A stretch of DNA of 64,000 nucleotides from Peromyscus leucopus. Taxonomy: Eukaryota > Chordata > Mammalia > Rodentia > Cricetidae. The DNA lies in contig NC_051073.1 of the NCBI RefSeq assembly GCF_004664715.2, positions 62,548,379 to 62,612,378 on the forward strand. The letters are read 5' to 3'. Position numbers and translations under genes: made by a program. The stretch's first letter is position 1. Each line of letters starts with the position of its first letter. Below, piece by piece: positions 60,452-64,000 of this stretch. The notes beneath the pieces were generated by a model that was given only the letters and a program-made list of their open reading frames with translations, was not told the DNA's origin and did no database searches.

Positions 60452-63400
60452 GTGTGTGTGTGTGTGTGTGTACCCACTCAAAGGCCAGAGGTTAAAGTCA
60501 GGTGTCCTCCTCCATTGCTCTCCACCTTATACCCTGGAGGCAGGGTCTCTCTGAACCTGGAGCTCCCCGTTTTTGTTCTTCGGCTTGGCTACTGGCCAGC
60601 AAGTCCCAGTGATCCCGGTGTTAGGGCTGCATGCACAAAGAGCTGGCTTTTTAGTGATCCAAACCCAGGTCCTCATGCTGGTGGAGCAAGTGCTTTTCAC
60701 CCCAAACACCTCCCCAGCCCGTGTTCCATGCTGACACACAAACAGTTTATCAGGCAGTTAGTGACAGTGGGATGCAGAATGGCCTTAGAAAGCCAATCAA
60801 GTGTGTCACATGCAACAGTTTCTAAAATATGAGCCACAGTCAAAGTTTAAACATTTACTTTCCAGGAAAAAAAAATCTTCAAAATGAGAAACTGGACATA
60901 AAGGTATCCATATAAGCACATCTATAAATGTGAATGTATGGGTACTCTGTGTATTGGGGTTTTTTTTGTGTTTGTTTTTGTGTGTGTGTGTGTGTTTTTT
61001 TTTCCCGAGACAAGATTTCTCTGTGTAGCTTTGGAGCCTGTCTTGGAACTCACTCTGTAGCCCAGGCTGGCCTCGAACTCAGAGATCCGCCTGCCTCTGC
61101 CTCCCGAGTGCTGGGACTAAAGGCGTGTGCCACCACACCCAGCTTCCAGTGTTACTGATGGCAGCTGGCTTGACAGCGTCTGAGTGCAGGCTCAGACACT
61201 GTTTTATGAAGATGGTAATGCGCATTTCAACAGTCAGCGTCTTAGCTTTAAGACTTTATAACTGTTGTCATATAAATTTTCATTTAATATCTAAAATCTA
61301 AAAGTTGAATTTTTGGATAAGTGTGTAAACTTTGCTTATGTGTATAAACTGATGTCCTATACCAAATAGAGGTTTTAACATTCATTTTTGTGTGTGTGAG
61401 CATATATGCACACAAAGGTGTGTAAATTTAATGTGCCATGTTCAAGTGTGGCAATCAGAGGACAACTTGTGGGAATTGGTTCTCTCCTTCCACCACATGG
61501 GTTCTGGGGACCAACCTCTGGTCATCAGGCTTGGTGGGCAAGTACCTCTACATTCTGAGCTATCTTTCAGACCTTCAAATAGTTTTTTGGGGGGTCATTT
61601 GTTTGTTGTTTGATTTGTTTTTTGAGGCAAGGTCTCACTATGTAGCTCTGGCTGACCTGGAATTCACTGGTAGACCAGGCTGAGGTCAAACTTCACCTCT
61701 ACCTACCTCTGTGGTGATATATTATGTATCAAATAAAGCTTGCCTGAGGATCAGAGGACAGAGCCAGCCACTAGATTAAACAAAGAGGTCAGGCAGTGGT
61801 GGCTGGTGGCACACACCTTAATTCCCAACACTGGAAGGAAGTGAAATGGCTGGGTGGAGAAAGGCATGAGGAGACAGGAACTAGACTCTTTCGGCTGAGG
61901 ACTCAGAGGCTTGCAGTCTGAGAATTCGTGGAGATGGGATCTCACCTTCCATTCAGCCTGAGGATTTGGTAGTGGTGAGAAGTTTCTCTAGTGGCTTGTT
62001 CCTCTGCTTCTCTGATCTTTCAGCATTTACCCCAATATCTGGCTCTGAGTTTTTATTATAATACCATTTAGGATGGTATTATAATAATATTCATGCAACA
62101 TGCCTCCTCTCAAGTGCTGGGACTAAAGGCATTCATCACCACACCTGGCATAAATTTTAATTTTAAAAACTTACTTAGTGAAGCAAAATATCAAGAAGAA
62201 TGATTTAAAAGGCAGAAGAAAAGGAGTCACATATTGCTTTTTATGAAAGAGATGTTTTACAACATAACCTGTTGTAGAATATTATTTTAAGATGTGTTAC
62301 ATTTGTTTATGCTGTGGAACATCTGTTTAATGATGCAAAGCTGTGTTGCATTCTTTTATGTTGCATGTGTTTAACTCTGTGAAGCTGTGTTACTTTCAAC
62401 GGCCAATAGCTTGGCAGGAAAAAGGATAGGCGGGGCTGGAGGGCAGAGGGAATAAATGGGAAGAGAAATATGACAGGAAGGAGGAGCAAGAGAACAGGAG
62501 TGGAGGATACGAGGGGCCAGCCACACAGCCACACAGCCACACAGCCAGCCACACAGCCAGTTAGTCATGGAGTAAGAGTGAAAGTAAGATAACAGAAATA
62601 GAGAAAGATAAAAGCCCAGAAGCAAAAGGTCTATGGGATTATTTAAGAAAAGCTGGCTAGAAACAAGCCAAGCTAAGGTCGGGCATTCATAATTAACAAA
62701 CAATAAGCCTCTGTGTTTGATTTACTTGGGAGCTAGGTGGCAGGCCCCCCCAAAAGAGTAAGAGTCAAAAAACAACCAACTACAATAACCTGTTTGTATA
62801 ACAGGACTAGAATCAAAAGTGGTTGTCTTGTGTGTCTCAAAGTATATTACTTCATCTCTCTAAACTTCAATTTCTTTATCCATAAACATAGTACAATAGA
62901 TCTTGATAGACAGCACATTTCTCCCCAGCCTTCTGCTTTGAGTGACTTACAGTATTATTTCCACAACCCACTTCCTAGTCTTGGAAGCTCTACCAAATTG
63001 AATGTAGCAAGCAGTGCCGGAAATAGTTACACCCCAGCAAACTGCACCCTTTATTAGTTGGAGTTACAAAGAGAAAAATCACGAGATAATGCAATATCAG
63101 AATAAGCTCTCCTTGTGTGTATGATACAGTGTTATGTGTCAGTCTGCCTGTGTGGTCCTTCAGCTTGAGCTCAGGGCCTTGTACACACTAGCCATCTTCT
63201 CTACCACTGGCCCCATGTCGTCAGCCCTACATATCATATGTTGTTGTTTATTAAATAGTGTCTACATAGGCTCTATATCTTCTCATTAGGTTTAATGGTT
63301 CTTTGATTCTTTGAGACAGGAACTCACACTGTAGCCCATGTTGGCAATTCCCCTACCTTGGCATTCTAAGTGCTGAGATTACAGGCACGGTCCACCACGC

Positions 63401-63890
63401 CCAGCTAAAGACTCTTGATCATAAATTTTGCATCAAAGGAACCTGTCATTTTACTTGAAAACTAAAAGACAGACACAGATTTTTGAAAAGAAAACTAAAA
63501 AAGATTGAGATTCTTGGAAAATGACAGTATCCCAGCACACAGTTGTGTGATGTGGAGAATTTAGACAATCTGTAATCTTACTCTTTATCACTTAACAGAG
63601 TGGAGGAGAAACCCGGAAGGGCCCACAGACACAAACAGAATTACAGCACTGTGAGAAAACCAGGCAGGCACACCGCTGCTGTGCACCTTACCTGGCCTTC
63701 GGTCCATACTTACTTCTCTGACTTCCACAAGATGGTCTGGATGCAAGTGCGCTCTTTTGTTCACCGACTGCAGTTTGGAATGTCCAACATTAAAAAAAGA
63801 AATGGCATTCTGACTCGGTCTCCTCTGGGATATGGGAGAATTACCACTAGACGCCAGTGAGAAGCTCCGTGACTTCAGGGGAGGATTATT
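33938..63890 (-). CDS. OSBPL11: OSBPL11 (ORP11), C-terminal 583 residues over nine exons
   Basis: ORP11 is a cytosolic lipid-transfer protein that works with ORP9 at Golgi and late-endosome membranes. Family members of this type bind PI4P and phosphatidylserine. The nine exons sum to 1752 bp including the stop. With about 164 residues missing upstream this equals the human length of 747 as I remember it. Visible parts in order are the Ser-rich linker after the PH domain, a helical segment with [17 protein letters not shown], an acidic stretch ([13 protein letters not shown]), and the whole ORD. The ORD carries the [10 protein letters not shown] motif, the family signature EQVSHHPP (45130-45153), and a C-terminal K-x3-E-x3-R triad as in PI4P-binding ORPs. 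There is no transmembrane segment and I see no FFAT motif. OSBPL10 is the close alternative. The linker sequence and SNX4 next door favour OSBPL11. The PH-domain exons lie beyond 64000. Confidence 0.95.
34138..34470 (+). repeat. Possible old MaLR-type LTR in the last intron
   Basis: TACGGTCTGAATGTGG, GGACCTTTCAGAAGTCAGGCC and CACTGGAGGCAGTGGGC are faintly LTR-like. Low certainty. Confidence 0.4.
35037..35190 (-). CDS. OSBPL11: OSBPL11 penultimate coding exon
   Basis: 154 bp. It completes the Arg codon split with the previous exon, then reads [12 protein letters not shown] and ends KYFIKE. It carries KRTLEERQR, matching the K-x3-E-x3-R residues that contact PI4P phosphate in ORD structures. 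Acceptor TATTTTAG|ACGG, donor GAG|GTACGT. Confidence 0.96.
35525..35745 (+). repeat. Old B1-derived sequence
   Basis: GGAGGTAGAAGCATGAGAATGAG and CCTGGCCAGCCTGAGGTACACAG. Confidence 0.6.
35885..36290 (+). mobile_element. Ancient L1 3' relic
   Basis: ATGGGAATGTAAAATGGC, GCCATTCTACTCCTGG and TAATGGAATACTATTCAGCAG are the conserved end of L1 ORF2, badly decayed. Confidence 0.7.
36537..36645 (+). repeat. tRNA-derived SINE fragment
   Basis: GGCTCAGCAGGGGAAGACAC and GACCTGAGTTTGAGCCTCAGAACC. Confidence 0.6.
36681..36905 (+). repeat. B1 SINE with internal (GGT)n and terminal (CA)n expansion
   Basis: GGCCAGGCGGTGGTGG passes into about 14 GGT triplets (36688-36731) before GCACGCCTTTAATCC. The A tail is replaced by (CA)n (36855-36903). 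Confidence 0.95.
37096..37278 (+). repeat. B2/B3 SINE
   Basis: GGGGGCTGGAGAGATGGCTC to (AATAAA)n. Flanks containing TGAGTCTGG on both sides are the likely target duplication. Confidence 0.93.
37405..37530 (+). repeat. B1 SINE, 5'-truncated
   Basis: GCTGGTGCACACCTTTAATC to GAGACGCTGACTCAAAA. Confidence 0.88.
37752..37921 (-). repeat. B1 SINE
   Basis: GTTTTTGAGACAGGGTTTC to GAGCCACCACTCCATCCGGC. Confidence 0.95.
38040..38178 (-). repeat. B3-type SINE
   Basis: Inverted head GGCTGGCAAGATGGCTCTGAG at 38157-38177. Confidence 0.75.
38390..38572 (-). CDS. OSBPL11: OSBPL11 ORD exon
   Basis: 183 bp encoding [20 protein letters not shown] to [11 protein letters not shown] plus split Arg codons at both ends. 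Acceptor CCCTCTAG|AGTC, donor TCCAG|GTAGGT. It forms the C-terminal beta strands of the ORD. Confidence 0.96.
38930..39073 (-). repeat. B1 SINE
   Basis: CCTGAGACAGGGTTTCTCACATG to CATGTGCCACCATGCTTAGC. Confidence 0.93.
39515..39597 (+). repeat. (GGAT)n/(GGGA)n/(GGAA)n array
   Basis: Adjoining tetranucleotide blocks. Confidence 0.95.
39905..40120 (-). repeat. B2/B3-type SINE
   Basis: TTAGATTTATTTATTTGATG tail and inverted head GCAGAGACCGCTCAGCGGGT. Confidence 0.88.
40225..40560. repeat. 54-bp minisatellite, about six units
   Basis: GACTAGTCCGCTTGCTAGGC recurs every 54 bp (CTTGCT at 40281, 40335 and so on), with diverged end units. Units differ by one or two bases. Because 54 is divisible by 3, the minus strand keeps an 81-codon open frame (40211-40456) of an 18-residue repeat. 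I do not regard it as a gene. Confidence 0.97.
41143..41220 (-). repeat. ID-like SINE
   Basis: Inverted GGGTTGGGGATGCGGCTCAGAGG at 41198-41220, with ACACAGGCCTTGTGCATGCTC. Confidence 0.75.
41299..41534 (+). repeat. B2/B3 SINE ending in (CA)n
   Basis: GGCTACAGAGACGGCTCAGTGG head; about 23 CA units at 41486-41531. Confidence 0.9.
41540..41905 (+). mobile_element. Ancient L1 3' end
   Basis: ACAATGGGATAATGGTCTTGG, GGGTATAAAAGACAAC and AGTGGCTACTCAAAGTGGG resemble the 3' end of an old L1. No open frame. Confidence 0.55.
42358..42408 (+). repeat. (TG)n microsatellite
   Basis: About 25 TG units. Confidence 0.97.
42424..42560 (+). repeat. Diverged B1
   Basis: GCTAGCTGGGTGCAGTGGCACC to CAAGTTCCAGGACAGCCAGAGC. 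Confidence 0.7.
42613..42799 (-). CDS. OSBPL11: OSBPL11 ORD exon
   Basis: 187 bp encoding [13 protein letters not shown] to FYGGKLHR, the ORD beta-barrel core (includes [18 protein letters not shown]). Acceptor ACATTCAG|GTGTCC, donor CACCG|GTAAGA; both boundary codons are split consistently with the neighbours. Confidence 0.97.
43440..43495 (+). repeat. Imperfect (TG)n
   Basis: TG-rich with interruptions. Confidence 0.85.
43500..43775 (-). repeat. B3-type SINE with an internal B1-like piece
   Basis: GGAGGCCAGAGGTCAACACC opens it and TGGGTGCTCATGTTTGTAAGGC..GAGCATCTCACC closes it. ATCACAGAGCTCTGCTTGCC in the middle is B1-like. Confidence 0.7.
44185..44335 (-). repeat. B1 SINE, diverged
   Basis: GGTTTGAAACATGGTCCGAC to GGTGTGCACCACCATGC. 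Confidence 0.88.
44360..44532 (+). repeat. B1 SINE
   Basis: GCCGGGTGGTGGTGGTGCACGCC to CTGTCTCGAAAAAC plus (CAAAA)n; close to consensus. Confidence 0.96.
44540..44622 (+). repeat. B1 fragment with central deletion
   Basis: GTGTAGTGGTGAACACC joined to GTGAGTTCCAGGCCAGCC. Confidence 0.8.
44798..44940 (+). repeat. B2/B3 fragment
   Basis: CAGAGCACCTAAGGGCTCAG, GCTCACAACTGCCTGTAACTCC; head missing. Confidence 0.7.
45018..45516 (-). CDS. OSBPL11: OSBPL11 largest exon, start of the ORD
   Basis: 499 bp. It opens [20 protein letters not shown] at phase 0 and ends TMAGE plus one base. It holds the ORD lid and entrance region, [10 protein letters not shown] with its lipid-head-group Lys and Asn, a Ser/Pro-rich insertion (from [13 protein letters not shown]), and EQVSHHPP, whose two His bind PI4P in homologues. 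Acceptor ATGTTTTAG|GTGGTG, donor GGGGAAG|GTGAGT. All expected motif residues are present. Confidence 0.98.
45600..45766 (-). repeat. B1 SINE
   Basis: Poly-T then TTTTCGAGACAGGTTTTCTC to GCTACCACCGCCTGGC. Confidence 0.96.
45840..45958 (+). repeat. B1 SINE
   Basis: GAGCCAGGCATGATGGCTCAGGC to CTCTTGTCTCAAAAAACCC. Confidence 0.92.
45959..46105 (+). repeat. tRNA-derived SINE (RSINE/B4 type)
   Basis: GCCCAGCAGGTAAAGGCACTTGCC, AGTTTGATCCTCAGAACC, GCAAGTTGTCCTCTGACCC. Confidence 0.8.
46803..46925 (+). repeat. Diverged B1
   Basis: CTCGGCAGAGTGGCACACTACG and AAGTTCAAGGCCAGCCTGGGC. Confidence 0.75.
47315..47400 (-). repeat. B1 fragment
   Basis: CCTGGCTGCCTTCAAATTC to GGCGTGTACCACCAGATCCGGC. Confidence 0.8.
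47468..47590 (+). repeat. RSINE/B4-type SINE
   Basis: GAGACTGGTAAGCTAGCTCA and GTCACGTGGTGG..TTGCAAGTTGTCCTC. Confidence 0.7.
47577..47740 (+). repeat. (CA)n array with tandem duplication
   Basis: CTGGGGTGCACACAC..CACTCCACTCATATAT occurs twice in tandem (47577-47635 and 47637-47738) around CA/CAGA tracts. Confidence 0.93.
48358..48495 (+). repeat. tRNA-derived SINE (B4/RSINE type)
   Basis: GGGCTGTGAGATGGCCCTGTAGGC and GAGCACCTGAGTTTAATCCC. Confidence 0.75.
48502..48668 (+). repeat. B1 SINE
   Basis: AGCCGGGCCATGGTGGCGCATGCC to CTGTCTAAAAAA; close to consensus. Confidence 0.96.
48885..48970 (-). repeat. B1 fragment
   Basis: GTAGCCCAGGCTGGCCTTGAG, CATCCTCCTGCCTCGGTCTC. Confidence 0.75.
49049..49189 (-). 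CDS. OSBPL11: OSBPL11 acidic-linker exon
   Basis: 141 bp, phase 0 at both ends: [18 protein letters not shown] to [16 protein letters not shown] strongly acidic linker leads into the first ORD helix. The acceptor is ACATCAAG|GAACC (an AAG acceptor, less common than CAG) and the donor is ACGAGA|GTAAGT. Confidence 0.97.
49250..49440 (+). mobile_element. L1 3' fragment
   Basis: Matches the ORF2 end and 3' UTR start of the L1 at 23780-23960 (CATGGTATGTACTCACTCAT, GTGGATTCTAGATATAAA). It is truncated at both ends and antisense to OSBPL11. Confidence 0.9.
49700..49845 (-). repeat. Old B1
   Basis: CTAAGACACAGTCTTACTGTG to GGGTACTGAGATCGCAG. Confidence 0.7.
49965..50060 (-). repeat. B1 fragment
   Basis: TTCTGAGACAAAGTCTCTCAC to CAGGCATAAGCCACCAGGCC. 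Confidence 0.8.
50115..50306 (-). repeat. B2/B3-type SINE beside (TG)n
   Basis: (TG)n at 50118-50168; inverted SINE head GGGTTGGGGAGATGGCTCAGC at 50286-50306. Confidence 0.9.
50670..50855 (-). repeat. Two diverged B1 fragments
   Basis: GGCTTCACTCTGTAGCCCAGGC (50670-50720), then AAATAGAGAGTTTC to CTCAAATTATAGGCATG (50745-50852). Confidence 0.7.
50873..50922 (+). repeat. (TG)n microsatellite
   Basis: About 24 TG units. Confidence 0.97.
50923..51185 (-). repeat. B3-type SINE with B1-like middle
   Basis: GTGAAGGCCAGAGGTTGATG, GACGCATGCCACTGCACCTGGC, GGGTGCTGGGAAACCGAACTG. Confidence 0.7.
51205..51365 (-). repeat. Diverged B1
   Basis: GCAGCTAGGCTGGCTTAGAAAC to GCTAGGATTAAAAGTTGGAGC. Confidence 0.75.
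51565..52035 (-). repeat. Three consecutive B1 SINEs, same orientation
   Basis: Copies at about 51565-51748 (TTTTTTCGAGACAAAGTTTC to CCGCCCGGC), 51750-51905 (TTTTTCGAGACAGGGTTTC to CGCCACCGGCCC) and 51920-52035 (older, CTGAGACAGTGTCTCACTG). The T-rich run at 51561-51606 is the A tail of the first. Confidence 0.93.
52200..52325 (+). repeat. B1 SINE, internally deleted
   Basis: CACACCTGCCAGATGTGGTGGCACTCAGG to GAGAAACCTTGTCTCC, then an (AAAT)n tail. Confidence 0.88.
52578..52716 (+). repeat. B1 SINE with many small deletions
   Basis: GCCGGTGTGCGCACCC, CTGGAGCAGAGCCAGCG and ACCTTCTCGAAAAACC keep B1 order but lack single bases throughout. The target duplication AGAATGCTCTCTG is perfect (52571-52583 and 52718-52730). 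Confidence 0.9.
53012..53192 (-). repeat. B3-type SINE beside (TG)n
   Basis: (TG)n 53012-53045; inverted head AGGACCAGCGAGAGGGCTCAG at 53169-53189. Confidence 0.85.
53255..53360 (-). repeat. B1 fragment
   Basis: TTTTTGAGACAGGAACTTGC to GTGTGCACCGCCACACCCGGG. Confidence 0.85.
53785..53927 (-). repeat. B1 SINE
   Basis: TTTTTCAAGGCAGAGCTTTTC to GCGCCACCGCCGCCCGG. Confidence 0.93.
53935..54132 (-). repeat. B3-type SINE
   Basis: TTACTTATTTATTTATATAG tail; inverted head GGGCTGGAGACGTGGCTCACTGG at 54108-54130. Confidence 0.88.
54133..55420. other. Unassigned OSBPL11 intronic sequence
   Basis: About 1.3 kb with few recognisable repeats and no exon-like frame bounded by splice sites. Confidence 0.4.
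55425..55570 (+). mobile_element. Possible ancient L1 fragment
   Basis: AGTAATTCTATTGGGG, AAAGAAATAATAAAA and TAGATGTTCAACAACAGG resemble the conserved L1 ORF2 end. Weak. Confidence 0.45.
55945..56080 (+). repeat. B1 SINE, 5'-truncated
   Basis: TGCAAACCCACACCTTTAATCC to CACTGTCTCAAAAAAAC. Confidence 0.9.
56320..56465 (-). CDS. OSBPL11: OSBPL11 linker exon
   Basis: 146 bp. It completes a Gly codon, then reads [20 protein letters not shown] to [10 protein letters not shown]. It is a low-complexity part of the PH-ORD linker. The acceptor has a strong pyrimidine tract (TTTCTTCATCAG|GAACG) and the donor is GCAAGG|GTAAGG. Confidence 0.95.
56916..56968 (+). repeat. (CA)n microsatellite
   Basis: About 22 perfect CA units after AAAACA. 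Confidence 0.97.
56969..57687. other. Unassigned OSBPL11 intronic sequence
   Basis: No repeat or exon recognised. Confidence 0.4.
57688..57870 (+). repeat. B2 SINE
   Basis: AGGCTGGAGAGATGGCGGCTC head, CAACCACATGGTGGCTCACAG middle, AATAAATAAAAC tail. Confidence 0.95.
57880..57960 (+). repeat. B1 fragment
   Basis: GAGGCTAGCCTGGGATACACAG and GACAGTGACACTTTATCC. Confidence 0.65.
57961..59057. other. Unassigned AT-rich intronic sequence
   Basis: Low in SINEs; no exon or RNA gene recognised. Confidence 0.4.
59058..59259 (-). CDS. OSBPL11: OSBPL11 helical linker exon
   Basis: 202 bp starting at phase 0 with [17 protein letters not shown] and ending HQKGSLPS plus one base. The middle [18 protein letters not shown] is a predicted amphipathic helix in the region that mediates ORP9 pairing in this family. 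Acceptor TTTTCTTAG|ATGATG, donor CCCTCAG|GTGAGT. Confidence 0.96.
59395..59608 (-). repeat. B2/B3-type SINE
   Basis: GGCCAGAAGAGGGCATCAGATCC and GAGCCACCATGTGGGTGCTAGAG; inverted head near 59590-59608. Confidence 0.9.
60112..60252 (-). repeat. B1 SINE
   Basis: CAGTCTCTCCATATAGTCCTGGC to GTGTGCACCACCACACCAGG. Confidence 0.92.
60421..60722 (-). repeat. B3-type SINE beside (TG)n
   Basis: (TG)n 60421-60470; then CAAAGGCCAGAGGTTAAAGTC to GGAGCAAGTGCTTTTCACCCC and CACCTCCCCAGCCC. Confidence 0.75.
60985..61145 (-). repeat. B1 SINE
   Basis: TTTTTCCCGAGACAAGATTTC to GTGTGCCACCACACCCAGC. Confidence 0.95.
61388..61582 (-). repeat. B3-type SINE
   Basis: TGGCAATCAGAGGACAACTTGTGGG to GAGCTATCTTTCAGACC. 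Confidence 0.75.
61600..62150 (-). repeat. B1 SINE split by an LTR
   Basis: Left part GAGGCAAGGTCTCACTATGTAG..CTACCTACCTC (61600-61709). Right part TGCCTCCTCTCAAGTGCTGGG..CACACCTGGC (62101-62150). Confidence 0.88.
61710..62100 (+). mobile_element. LTR-type element, second copy of the 14622 family
   Basis: TGTGGTGATATATTATG start, CCTGAGGATCAGAGGACAGAGCC, GGCAGTGGTGGCTGGTGGCACACACC, TTTCGGCTGAGGACTC, and GCAACA end. TACCTC (61704-61709) and TGCCTC (62101-62106) form an imperfect 6-bp duplication inside a B1. Confidence 0.8.
62270..62784 (+). mobile_element. Solo LTR of a class II-type endogenous retrovirus
   Basis: 515 bp from TGTTGTAG to ACTACA, flanked by a perfect ATAACC duplication (62264-62269 and 62785-62790). 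It contains an AATAAA (62451-62456), a (CCACACAG)n block (62519-62553) and a polypurine stretch before the end (CCCCCCCAAAAGAG on plus). There is no internal viral region. It is antisense to OSBPL11. Confidence 0.88.
63310..63405 (-). repeat. B1 SINE, diverged
   Basis: TTTGAGACAGGAACTCACAC to GGCACGGTCCACCACGCCCAGC. Confidence 0.88.
63714..63890 (-). CDS. OSBPL11: OSBPL11 post-PH Ser-rich exon
   Basis: 177 bp, phase 0 at both ends, encoding [20 protein letters not shown] to DHLVEVRE. The Ser-rich RSFSLASS and RRPSQNAIS stretches look like basophilic-kinase sites. The acceptor is TTTTCTGACAG|AATAAT and the donor is AGAGAA|GTAAGT. This is the most upstream OSBPL11 exon in the window. Confidence 0.96.
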
Positions 63891-64000
63891 CTGTCAGAAA
63901 AAGAAAATAATTCCTCTTTTGCTTTTTAAATTTTTGGCTCTCTTGCCATCAAATTACCATGTACTTCAGGCTCTATACTTGTACAGTTTTGAGAATATAT

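Noticed and set aside
33938..63890. Calling the ORP gene OSBPL10
   Set aside because: OSBPL10 and OSBPL11 share the ORD, but the linker peptides ([32 protein letters not shown]) fit OSBPL11 as I remember it. SNX4 lies just downstream on the same strand, as at the mammalian OSBPL11 locus. The implied total of about 747 residues also fits.

Overview
This is nuclear DNA from a muroid rodent. B1, B2/B3 and ID SINEs make up much of the sequence, with MaLR-type LTRs, rodent LINE-1 pieces and many (CA/TG)n arrays. Several LTR families here (for example at 6.2, 14.6, 26.4, 61.7 and 62.3 kb) look to me like ones common in cricetids such as hamsters, voles and deer mice. That narrower placement is an inference from memory.

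Two protein-coding genes can be supported, both on the minus strand. The right half (about 32.4-64 kb) holds the 3' nine coding exons of OSBPL11, oxysterol-binding-protein-like 11. They encode 583 residues, every junction obeys GT-AG, and all reading phases agree. The exons run from the inter-domain linker just after the PH domain to the stop codon and include the complete lipid-transfer (ORD) domain. The first exons, with the PH domain, lie beyond base 64000. At 18.66-18.80 kb, inside a CpG island, is the first coding exon of SNX4 (sorting nexin 4), 48 residues. SNX4 reads toward base 1, so bases 1-18658 are its first intron; I recognised no further SNX4 exon. The OSBPL11-SNX4 head-to-tail neighbourhood matches mammalian synteny and supports calling the ORP gene OSBPL11 rather than its paralogue OSBPL10.

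Layout: 1-18.66 kb, SNX4 intron 1, repeat-rich, with a 367-bp solo LTR carrying perfect 6-bp target duplications (8706-9072). 18.16-18.96 kb, SNX4 CpG island, exon 1 and a promoter with a 23-bp tandem array of GC boxes. 19-32.4 kb, intergenic, dominated by a nested stack at 21.6-24.5 kb (B2 split by an LTR-like block and a 5'-truncated L1, itself split by a B1). 32.4-33.94 kb, OSBPL11 3' UTR. 34-64 kb, OSBPL11 exons and introns with SINE clusters, a 54-bp minisatellite (40.2-40.56 kb) and two more LTR insertions (61.71-62.10 and 62.27-62.78 kb).

The two genes have related cell biology: OSBPL11 is a lipid-transfer protein of the Golgi/late-endosome interface, and SNX4 is a PX-BAR protein of endosomal recycling. 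Nothing here shows shared regulation. I found no undescribed gene system. The most useful observations are two B1 copies riddled with small deletions (probably local consensus errors), a promoter minisatellite, an ID-B1 chimeric SINE with perfect target duplications, an LTR family with repeated B1-like units, and possible transfer of flanking sequence between two B1 loci.
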